Source: Methylomonas subterranea
GTDB lineage: Bacteria; Pseudomonadota; Gammaproteobacteria; Methylococcales; Methylomonadaceae
DNA: 64,000 nucleotides
Reading direction: 5' to 3'
Assembly: GCF_024505185.1 (NCBI RefSeq)
Contig: NZ_JANIBJ010000023.1
Coordinates: 1-64,000 of the forward strand
Positions 8,801 through 14,675 of this stretch are shown here, piece after piece; the first letter of the stretch is position 1, and every line of letters starts with the position of its first letter. The notes under the pieces were generated by a model. The model was not told where the DNA came from. It made no database searches and saw nothing but the letters and a program-made list of their open reading frames with translations. The translations under genes and the position numbers were made by a program.

Positions 8801-9899
8801 CGGTGACATTACCGTTATTGTCAATGTATTTAGTCACCGGTATTTGCCCATTGAGCAGACGAGCGCGGGCACCCTCGTCTGCTTTGACGCCTAGCCAATC
8901 CAACAGCCGCGGATCGTTACTCGGGAAGCGCACTTCGCCGTAGACGTAGCGGGCGGGAATTTTGGAGGCGCGCAGCAAGGCAATCAACAACGAAGCCTGA
9001 TCGGTGGCGTTGCCGGAGCCGCTAACCAGGGCGGTTGCGGCGCCTTTCAAGGAGCCAAAATACGGTTGGAATTCGATTTGGTTTTTGACGTATTGGTAAA
9101 TCTCGGTCGGCGAGTAGTGCAGTCTTTCGGCGAGGGCCAAAATTTGAGGATCGTTTAGCTTGATTTCCGGCATTGCGTCGTCAAGGTCCGCCGTTTGGTA
9201 GCCGCACGCGGTGGCCTCGGGCTCCGCGGCCAGCGGCGCGTTCGGCGTGTCGTCGGGGGTGAGCGTTGTTGCTTCCTGCAGGGTAAACGTGGGTTGAGGC
9301 TTGGTTGGCACCGATACCCGCGGCGGCTGAAGCTGCTGCAAAAGATTTTGCAGGTTCGCCTCGGCCCGTTGGCGGTCGCCGTCGGTTTTGGCGTCGAGAA
9401 CTTGGCCGAACGCGGTGTCGAGGCGGTCGAAGCGGTCGCGCACTTGTTCAGCCAGCGCCGAATCGTCCAGACCTTGGTTGGCGAGCCAGTCGTCGATTTG
9501 GTAACGGTAATCGCGGAAGCCATCGCGTTTTTGCCGCAACCGCTCGGTGCGCGGCGATAGATTGCTGGTAGCGGAAGGTTCGTCGAGCAGCTGTTGAGTG
9601 GCGTGGTGACCATTGGCGATACCCTCGGACCAGCTGTCGGCTTCGCTGGGGCGTCCGTCGCCGATGTATGTGGCTGCCATGGTCTCGGCCACGGTGTCGA
9701 AATCGAGCATGGCCGCGTCGGCGCGCGGTGGGGCCGGCTTGGCGTGCGGGCTCACTACCGATTCGGTTTTCGCTAACGGAGCTTCGGAAAGGGCAGCTTG
9801 TTTGTCGACATAATGCCATGTCAAGGCCCCCAACGTGACGACCACCAAGATGGCGGCGATTGAAAGGAGCGATGTCGCTTGCGACGTATTGTTTTGCAT
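2814..9899 (-). CDS. Giant RHS/YD-repeat protein with transglutaminase-like domain and variable C-terminal tail
   Basis: A 2361-residue protein starting at ATG 9899 (GGAG upstream). In order: an N-terminal membrane anchor (about 10-30); a charged, possibly coiled stretch (about 120-200); a transglutaminase-like domain (about 240-400) with its His (T-H-V-W-V-E) and Asp (W-I-P-L-D) but with the usual Cys absent (G-N-A-x-D-Q-A-S-L-L); a beta-rich region; and from about 970 a long run of RHS/YD repeats. The RHS core ends with Y-D-P-G-L-G-R-F-x-Q-R-D-P and D-P-L-G-L near 2181. After that lie 180 residues of unrelated tail, the usual place of a toxin domain. The tail ends in a small domain with F-E-W-I-V-D and T-H-R-R-F-I-P-N-G, which I cannot name; His/Arg-rich endings of this type occur in RNase-like toxins. 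RHS shells encapsulate toxins for contact-dependent delivery. The downstream gene is the candidate immunity protein. Confidence 0.9.
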   Translation of the reverse strand: MQNNTSQATSLLSIAAILVVVTLGALTWHYVDKQAALSEAPLAKTESVVSPHAKPAPPRADAAMLDFDTVAETMAATYIGDGRPSEADSWSEGIANGHHATQQLLDEPSATSNLSPRTERLRQKRDGFRDYRYQIDDWLANQGLDDSALAEQVRDRFDRLDTAFGQVLDAKTDGDRQRAEANLQNLLQQLQPPRVSVPTKPQPTFTLQEATTLTPDDTPNAPLAAEPEATACGYQTADLDDAMPEIKLNDPQILALAERLHYSPTEIYQYVKNQIEFQPYFGSLKGAATALVSGSGNATDQASLLIALLRASKIPARYVYGEVRFPSNDPRLLDWLGVKADEGARARLLNGQIPVTKYIDNNGNVTANAFTHVWVEACVPYGNYRGSRNDDSGFHWIPLDASFKETSHADGTTVADVANFSFDYNAYLSKRTTVMPQEALRDQMEALLGKTLAHGGGYRSTIVQKNIDVLPSTLPYEVVNFKDWESGQAETAALPDSHRYFAEITAKNSAGSITLAPSLKLPMAELAAGRLTLSFTQTNTANTAAGKVATWQSGTSMVVPCASGSTYLQTQVRPVFKQEGTDITPIGTYNSVGFCSRNNRLALRLSLNNKTVNQVEYYNIGAHNYHALQLYAFQASNAMLETRSAKLLAAVGSNANPNAQIDATLGEYLHIAGLKYMGYITEAGKTVGKLYGETGDSGHHIGLTSTAMKVEYVFDLPFAVSRKGLLVDVPGGSFRSRNVATGSSNYDSYLLAGYSGSAYESYIWQEQAHVDAVSTVRGLQYARDTGLPVVVLSKSADVDTLLNVGCATSPYNLNYSATVKQNLKDLFINQGYFQVTLPRCLINYDGWAGAVWIAEKASLDGQRNLLSAETSYTISGQYLTAQGGYSLSTPISNTYSSWLNTGYQGVFKPATTNFLTVGSVTNSNLKLNLVNSYGGINTGNVATNSSFGGDPVNLVSGNLYHPERDFTIKGRGGLDLVFERTYNSNVRKDGPLGYGWTHSFNHQLQFFDEDANGKVDTAIWIDGTGAANKLTVAGTAAGVPVNTNLTPQAGLRVSAKREANGEYSLKEKSGLTFFFQNVAGTARQTANLTRVLDRNGNTLTFVYSAGNLFTATDGIGRSLHFWYDNGGSHITRITDWAGRTYRYTYDSRGDLVKYESSEMVAGSRAGSTSYAYYQAADGTNLDHALKAYTRPNGNAMQFEYYANGKTFRHTDSQGHSYTFRYNKFRRETTTVDERGVSQTHLFNEYGQPLQQWQGDGSRLVYEYQDTANPLSETRRRDALGHAVQYSYDAIGNVTVMTQPDGSTVTYQDYNAFNLPTKIKDVNGNVTLYRYDANGNRTETIALKPGVHTTTPTASQIAAWTIQSYDANGNLTRATRVKDFATKTGPYIEYHYDAQGLNPVSVKRCGLQQLGGALAQQCSSANQVFDNLGRPTTAVDTRFYPAETRYNADDQITRATDAIGQWRDFAYDNNGNAIGASLAGFDAQGNYRLLQQQVAEYDSLDRPVVQRDSAGHATRTAYDETGNAVKITNPDGYSIRFERDAVGRPTRAFDAQGNAVTTEYDLAGRPVKTTDPNGLVSQYAYYDKTGNGRLRRLTSPDGRYTDYFYDANGNVIRSVDNGGRETLTQYDALNRPVKTVGPVHDALGLTGIRQVTETQYTALGDLQTVRAGYRAADGTETLSTQASYVYDDFGRVIEQSDALGHVTRWVYDGHGLPVRRESANGHIVEWTYDHARGGLLTRQTARLKDTDPAPHVTDYSYDALGQLTHVDAPEVSYDYTYDNAQRLATATDNRGNKTLTYRHSPGGLLDSLEDNEGWRQDFLYDAVGRLSAIQAPGGAQANFIFDAGGRLRETTMPNGYRSLYRYSAGGDLEELVNRAAGGAEVSRHSYGYDTLGRRNRHLEVIAGTSTDYRYQYDTLDRLREVRSQNDTASTLLEAYQYDAYGNRRQRTAQDGSVRRYLYDATQQLTQVRSGSDTGGILTGYSYDEVGNQILQLSADFLILDYDALDRLALVRTIGTSIATEHYRYDHQDRRIETLTGGTPKRFVYAGQTLLSEYGADWNSAQAHYAYAGLDRPLIRTTPGDTAYYHADGLGSIVATSNAAGAITASARYDAFGQTIGKTGTIPRYGYAGREPDKSGLIYYRARTYDPGLGRFAQRDPAGFADGINPYAYVGNNPISFSDPLGLMKAVPSMVAVPSYPGSGSVMARLGNIGSEFMTTARETLRVPGVAVSMAPAAVVGDSVAAVLAGGIKAYNSASNYAAKGVGEIENAVLGRMRTGSATKTDSLHSFPNMVDNFVGDATKFSIPTKGPGGLVIRQSELYQVEGGLNSKQGVFEWIVDQGQVTHRRFIPNGQVTGFPNQIPPKP

Positions 9900-9971
9900 G
9901 AGTTACGATCTCCAAGAACGCATCCGTGCGCAGCCCTTTAACAAGGCGCGGCAATTCGGCCTGATTAGGGT

Positions 9972-11651
9972 TTATCTTCCGGTTAGTAGTGTGTTGACGA
10001 CGCCGAACACCACCGCTTCGTTGATACTGGGATTACGCCCGATCTGAACTTCCGCGCCGTCGCCCAGGTTGTCGTGATCGGTATCAAAGACATTGGGATC
10101 GCTGTGGTGGCGGAATTCGTCGAGATTCGAAAGTTGGTCACCGTCGGGATCCAGCCCCGCATCGCCGGGATCGTTACGATTAAAAGCGTGAGTCTTTTCC
10201 CAAGCGTCGGGCATTCCATCCCGATCCGTATCCCAATCATCGGGATAATTATTCCATTCGAGGCGGTCGGGAATGCCGTCATGATCGGTGTCGGCGGCGA
10301 GCGGATTCAACTTGTCGCGCAGTTCGAAATAGCTTGGCACGCCGTCTCCGTCCGTATCGGTTGTCGTGTCGTTTACGGCGATGACGCGCAGGTATCCGGG
10401 TACGGTTACGGAAACACCCTGGCTGTCTTTAAGGTTCAATACGAAAGGATAGGAACCGGCCGCGGAGGGCGAGCCGGAAAGCGACCAGGGTTCAGTTGTG
10501 CTCACCGCGATGCCGGGCGGCAACTGCCCGCCAACTAATGACCAAGCGTAACCGGGCGTGCCGCCGGTTGCGGCTAACGGATACGAAAAAGGAACATTAG
10601 CCAACGCTTCGGTCGCGATCGGATTGCCGCTCAGCCCGGTTGGATTGGGCGTTGCGCTCAAACCGTTTTGCGGTAGCAATTTCCAGCCGTCGGCTTGGTT
10701 CGGGTCTGTGCCCACAAAAGGTTCGACTGCGTCGGGAATTCCATCTTGGTCGGCGTCGGCCATGACTGTGGCCGGGAAGGTGCGCAAGGCGAGCGCCGTG
10801 GCGTAGGCGTCGCCACTCCAACTGCCGTCGGCCGCTTGCTTGCTCCGCAGAAAGGTGGCGGCCTGCGTCAATGCTGTGTCGGTGCCGATCGGCGCAAGTG
10901 CGGCATTCGCTGCCGCTTGCAACGCGAGATAGGCGCTGGCGGTGTTCCGTTCCGAGCCGGTATCGGCGGCGTGATCGGTAAAGCTGCCGTCGCTCTGCTT
11001 TCTGGCCAGTAGCCAGGTGGCGGCGCGCAAGACTAGCGTGGCGGCGCCGCTACGCCCGTCTTGATGTAAATGGCTCAGCGCCGTGATGTTGCTTGCAGTC
11101 GGCAAGATGGCGGGCGTTTGGTTGGCTCCCCGTGCACCGCCCCAGTAGGACCAACCTTGATTCCCAACCCCTTGTCCCGCCGTGGTGAGGTTGATATAGG
11201 CCGCGACGGGGGCCGTGACGCCGGCCGTGCGTAAGGCTTCCATCGCCAAGCCGGAATCGGGAAACCCGCCGCCGTATCCGGCGTAAGCCCCCCAAACCCC
11301 GGTAACATTACCTTGTCCCAACAGAGTTCTGGTCAGACTCAGCTCTACCGTATCGACGCCGGCATCTTCCAATGCGATAATTTTACGGGCCAGGGAATCG
11401 ACGCTATCTGTCTGACAATTCGACAGCCACGCCTGCGCTCGGGTGTAATGAATGCCTTTGTCGGCGCCGGCGTTTTTCAGCGCCGCCAGAGCTTCCGCCG
11501 TGGCCGCCGCACTCGCCCACCCTTGCCCCCAACTGCCGTCGCCGTTCTGGTGTTGGAACAGCCAACCGACGGCTTTCGCGCGGCCGGTATCCTGGTCGGC
11601 TAAAGCGATATTCGATGCACCGGAAACCAGTGCGGTCAGGCCGACGATCAT
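9972..11651 (-). CDS. Secreted toroid-repeat protein with Ig-like and calcium-binding repeats
   Basis: A 559-residue protein with a short N-terminal hydrophobic segment ending A-L-A-D, a likely signal peptide. Residues ~25-280 hold several repeats of the prenyltransferase/squalene-oxidase toroid kind (Q-x-x-D-G-S-W at repeat starts; A-x-A-L-x-A-L-x-x-A). A putative Ig domain follows at ~355-425 (G-G-T-P-G-Y-x-W-S-L...L-P-P-G-I). Then come calcium-binding thrombospondin-3-like repeats (D-T-D-G-D-G-V, D-T-D-H-D-G-I-P-D, D-T-D-R-D-G-M-P-D). It should be exported and bind calcium. The toroid lacks the acidic D-x-D-D motif of real triterpene cyclases as far as I can see, so it is probably a binding scaffold. 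It lies upstream of the RHS gene on the same strand, 72 bases away, and may be co-expressed with it. Confidence 0.8.
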   Translation of the reverse strand: MIVGLTALVSGASNIALADQDTGRAKAVGWLFQHQNGDGSWGQGWASAAATAEALAALKNAGADKGIHYTRAQAWLSNCQTDSVDSLARKIIALEDAGVDTVELSLTRTLLGQGNVTGVWGAYAGYGGGFPDSGLAMEALRTAGVTAPVAAYINLTTAGQGVGNQGWSYWGGARGANQTPAILPTASNITALSHLHQDGRSGAATLVLRAATWLLARKQSDGSFTDHAADTGSERNTASAYLALQAAANAALAPIGTDTALTQAATFLRSKQAADGSWSGDAYATALALRTFPATVMADADQDGIPDAVEPFVGTDPNQADGWKLLPQNGLSATPNPTGLSGNPIATEALANVPFSYPLAATGGTPGYAWSLVGGQLPPGIAVSTTEPWSLSGSPSAAGSYPFVLNLKDSQGVSVTVPGYLRVIAVNDTTTDTDGDGVPSYFELRDKLNPLAADTDHDGIPDRLEWNNYPDDWDTDRDGMPDAWEKTHAFNRNDPGDAGLDPDGDQLSNLDEFRHHSDPNVFDTDHDNLGDGAEVQIGRNPSINEAVVFGVVNTLLTGR

Positions 11652-11788
11652 AGGAATCAGTCTTTCGCGTATTTAAGTTTTCAAGGTTCCCTCGCCTTTT
11701 TACGTCGTTCCTTATCGCTTGACGGTTGGAGCACATGCGCGTCAGCGCGGGGCTTCGCCGGATGAAGAGCGGCAATTTCGGTCGGCTG

Positions 11789-12190
11789 CTAGTTTGCGTC
11801 GAGCAAAATCTCGTTGATAGTATTGAGCTTGCTAGTTGTGTTGCATGCGGCTGAATAAATCTTGACGGGTTTTCCGAGCGCCACCGCCAACGATATTTGG
11901 GAAATCATGACCTTCTGTGCTTCTGATGGGACGTTACTTGGATAAACCATATGGAATATGGGCTCCGCCGCGTTATGCCCCGCACAAGTATTGATGTTAG
12001 TGGCGGCCGTCGGCTCCATGTAAACAAAAAAACCGGCCACGGTTGATCGGGTAAAAGTGACTGCGCCATAAGTAGGCGTCCAGTCGGCCGTCCATCCCGT
12101 TGCAGGTAACAACAGCGCGCCGGTCAACAGATTGCGGACACTTAATTTCAATAGCGTTTTTCCCGCGCGCAGAGCGTTTTTTGTTAGCAT
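11789..12190 (-). CDS. Small exported protein, unknown function
   Basis: 133 residues from ATG 12190 with GGAG upstream. The first ~35 residues form a signal peptide (basic start, then a hydrophobic stretch ending T-G-W-T-A-D). The mature part has two cysteines, in N-T-C-A-G-H and A-A-C-N-T, that could form a disulfide. Between them is a helical pattern, S-x-I-S-L-A-V-A-L-G-K-P-V-K-I. I do not recognise the family. It heads the minus-strand group running into the toroid and RHS genes, with a structured leader upstream (12229-12330). Confidence 0.7.
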   Translation of the reverse strand: MLTKNALRAGKTLLKLSVRNLLTGALLLPATGWTADWTPTYGAVTFTRSTVAGFFVYMEPTAATNINTCAGHNAAEPIFHMVYPSNVPSEAQKVMISQISLAVALGKPVKIYSAACNTTSKLNTINEILLDAN

Positions 12191-12228
12191 GGCTTTATCT
12201 CCAAAGGCCGTAATTTAGGTGAGGTTGT

Positions 12229-12330
12229 TGGGGCACCAAGAAGCGAAGCGGTATTGCGCCGCTGTTCAGTCTTTTAATCATTCGCCCATGTCCACCCGTT
12301 ATTGCTAATGGGTTGGCGTAGCGTGCCCCA
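12229..12330 (-). promoter_or_regulatory. Structured leader region, possible cis-acting RNA
   Basis: A closing stem TGGGGCAC (12229-12236) / GTGCCCCA (12323-12330) encloses ~86 bases. Inside is a second hairpin of the form ACCC-x-TTA/TAA-x-GGGT. It lies 39 bases upstream of the exported-protein gene on the minus strand, as a 5' leader RNA would. I compared it by memory with c-di-GMP, cobalamin and glutamine riboswitches and found no match to their conserved boxes. It may be a regulatory RNA or only a dispersed palindrome. Confidence 0.4.
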
Positions 12331-12712
12331 GAAAAATCGTCCCTTTTCGGGGAATTGACTTTTTGTTCAACTGTTCCGAGGAAGTTTTAGCAGCACGGAC
12401 TTCAAGCAAATAAATCGGGACTTCGGCGGCTTGTTTACTTTGGCACGGGTAATTCATTTTTTAACGGCTTAGTCAATGTGTAAATGGTTGGGTAAGCCCT
12501 TTAAGTCGGAAGCCGAATAGCGCAAGGTGGTCTTGTCTTGTCGGGAACCTGTCCGAGAATTCAGTAGGCACCAAATTCACGCGGATTTATTCAATATCTG
12601 TGTCAGTGGTTTTTCACTAATTTGACACACATTTCACTTTCTATGTCACTCGACCGGGGCTCGGACCGATTGCCGAGTTGCTTTCTTCCGCGCGGCCAAA
12701 AGGAGGAAACCA
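12331..12712. other. Intergenic stretch without a recognisable gene
   Basis: About 380 bases between the exported-protein gene and the hairpin downstream of recD. I see no convincing coding frame; the short frame at 12622 has no ribosome binding site and weak coding character. It probably holds the promoter of the minus-strand 12190 group, which I could not place. Confidence 0.5.
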
Positions 12713-12744
12713 GGGACAAAGCCGCCCGATACCGCCTTTGTCCC
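12713..12744. terminator. Hairpin downstream of recD
   Basis: GGGACAAAG (12713-12721) and CTTTGTCCC (12736-12744) form a 9-bp perfect stem with a 14-base loop, 23 bases past the recD stop. On the minus strand the stem is followed by a T-rich but interrupted tract (TGGTTTCCTCCTTTT), so termination there is plausible but not canonical. Confidence 0.55.
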
Positions 12745-12767
12745 GTGCTTTTTAAAGCGCGGCGGGT

Positions 12768-14675
12768 TTACTGGATGCTGTTCAGTATGGCTTGCATAAA
12801 TACGTCCGGGCGGCTTTCCAGCAAGGTAAATTGCGCCTTGGCCCGGGTGATGCCGGTATAGACCAGTTCGCGGGTGAGCACGGGACCCGAGGTTGCGGGC
12901 AGCAACAGGGCTACGTGGTGGAATTCCGATCCCTGGGATTTGTGTACCGTCATCGCAAAGGCGGTTTCCGCATCCGGCAAGCGCATCGGCGATATCCAGC
13001 GTAAGGCCTCGCCGCCGACTTCGCTGTCCGGAAATACCACCCGCGGTTTGCCGGCGGCATCGCTCAAGGTAATACCGATGTCGCCGTTCATCAGGCCCAG
13101 GTTATAATCGTTGCGGCTGATCATTACCGGCCGGCCCGGGTACCAGAGGGCGGATTTTTTGCCGGGAAACAGCCATTGCTCGATACGTTGATTCAGTCCT
13201 TCGACGCCCCAGTCGCCTCGGCGGACCGCGCACAACACTCGGAAGCGGTCGAAGGCCCGTAATACATCCAAGGCCCAGCGATCGTAATCGGCCGCATCGC
13301 GCGGCGGCTGTTCGACCATGCGCCGATAATGGCCGTAGCCCGGCGCGTCGCCGGTTTCGGCGCTGATCAGCTGTTTCAGGCGCGCATCGGCTGTATCGGA
13401 CAGCAGCAGGCCGTGCAAGTCGGGATAAGCCGGCTTGTCCCGCAAAATCGCTTGCGCGCGGCCGGCATCGCCGGCGTTTACGGCGCCGGCCAGTTGGCCG
13501 ATGCCGCTGTCGGCACCGAAACGGTGGCTGCGGCGCAGCATCGCGGTCTGCTGGTTGATGGCCGAGCCGGCTTCGGCTGCCGGCAGGCTAACGCCGGCGT
13601 ATCGGCTCAACCAAGCCAGCGCGGCGGCGTCGTAAGCGGCCCGTTCGGCCCCCCGGCATAAATCGCCCATCACCGACCCGGCTTCCACCGAAGCCAATTG
13701 GTCTTTGTCGCCCAGCAATATCAGTTGCGCCTCGGCCGGCAGCGCGTCCAGCAGGGCCGCCATCATTTCCAGATCGATCATGGAAGCTTCGTCGACAATG
13801 ACGATGTCCGCCGCCAGCGGGTTGTGCCGGTGATGTTGAAAGCGGCGGCTGTCCGGGCGGCTGCCCAGCAGCCGGTGCAGGGTGGCGGCTTTTTTCGGGA
13901 TCTGCCGGCGGATGTGGTCCGCCAGCGCCAGATGTTCCAGAGCCTTGCTTATCGATTCGCTGACTCTGGCCGCTGCCTTGCCGGTGGGGGCGGCCAGCAA
14001 AATGCTTAACTTGCGTTGCCGTTCGTCGGCGGCCAGTTGTATCAACAAACTCAGCAATTTGGTCAGCGTGGTGGTTTTACCGGTGCCTGGGCCGCCGGTG
14101 ATGATGGCAAAGCGAGCCCGCAAGGCCAGCACGCAGGCGACTTTCTGCCAGTCGGTTTGCGCGGCGTCGCTGTCGAACAAGTCGTCGATTTCGGCGAGCA
14201 GGGAGGCCGGCAGGCTGTCTCTGACCGGCTGTAAGCGCGAGCCGATTTCGCTGTCCAGAATTTGCTGATATTGCCAATAACGGCGCAGATATAGGCGGGC
14301 GCCGTGCAACACCAGCGGGGTGCTGCCCGCGGCGGGGGCTATCAGACTGGAATGCGCCAGGGTTCGTAGCCAATCGGCCAAACTGTAGGCATTCAGCTGC
14401 GCCAGCTCCCGTATGCAGGTTTCATCCGCGGCCTGGCGGGCTTCATCGGCGGGAATCGCCAGGGTAGGGCCGGGGTTGGCGCCGAGCTTTTCCAGGTCCA
14501 GATAGACCTCGCCGCGTCCCAGTTGATGGCTGACCAGCGCGCCGGCCCACACCACGCCGTCACTGGCGCTTGGGTCCAGGTCGAGTAAAAAACCGGCAAA
14601 CGCGCGGTCGAGCCGGCTCAGCCAACCCAAGGCTACCCAATGGTCGATGCGTTGCAGGACTTTCAGTTGTCTCAT
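12768..14675 (-). CDS. recD: Exodeoxyribonuclease V alpha subunit (RecD)
   Basis: 635 residues from ATG 14675, which overlaps the recB stop by four bases (ATGA), so translation is coupled. An open frame continues upstream inside recB but does not belong to the protein. Seen: a Walker A motif G-G-P-G-T-G-K-T-T-T near residue 193, the Walker B-like V-I-V-D-E-A-S-M, the Q-rich L-L-G-D-K-D-Q-L motif, and the C-terminal T-V-H-K-S-Q-G-S-E-F helicase motif with the closing V-x-T-G-I-T-R-A-K. RecD is the 5'-3' helicase motor of RecBCD, which processes double-strand DNA ends for recombination and degrades linear DNA. Length fits the family. Confidence 0.95.
   Translation of the reverse strand: MRQLKVLQRIDHWVALGWLSRLDRAFAGFLLDLDPSASDGVVWAGALVSHQLGRGEVYLDLEKLGANPGPTLAIPADEARQAADETCIRELAQLNAYSLADWLRTLAHSSLIAPAAGSTPLVLHGARLYLRRYWQYQQILDSEIGSRLQPVRDSLPASLLAEIDDLFDSDAAQTDWQKVACVLALRARFAIITGGPGTGKTTTLTKLLSLLIQLAADERQRKLSILLAAPTGKAAARVSESISKALEHLALADHIRRQIPKKAATLHRLLGSRPDSRRFQHHRHNPLAADIVIVDEASMIDLEMMAALLDALPAEAQLILLGDKDQLASVEAGSVMGDLCRGAERAAYDAAALAWLSRYAGVSLPAAEAGSAINQQTAMLRRSHRFGADSGIGQLAGAVNAGDAGRAQAILRDKPAYPDLHGLLLSDTADARLKQLISAETGDAPGYGHYRRMVEQPPRDAADYDRWALDVLRAFDRFRVLCAVRRGDWGVEGLNQRIEQWLFPGKKSALWYPGRPVMISRNDYNLGLMNGDIGITLSDAAGKPRVVFPDSEVGGEALRWISPMRLPDAETAFAMTVHKSQGSEFHHVALLLPATSGPVLTRELVYTGITRAKAQFTLLESRPDVFMQAILNSIQ

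Noticed and set aside
7800-8894. A 364-codon plus-strand frame opposite the RHS gene
   Set aside because: Antisense of the transglutaminase-like and linker regions; no domain or start signal.
12191-12360. c-di-GMP or cobalamin riboswitch
   Set aside because: The conserved sequence boxes of those classes are absent; only the stem arrangement is suggestive.
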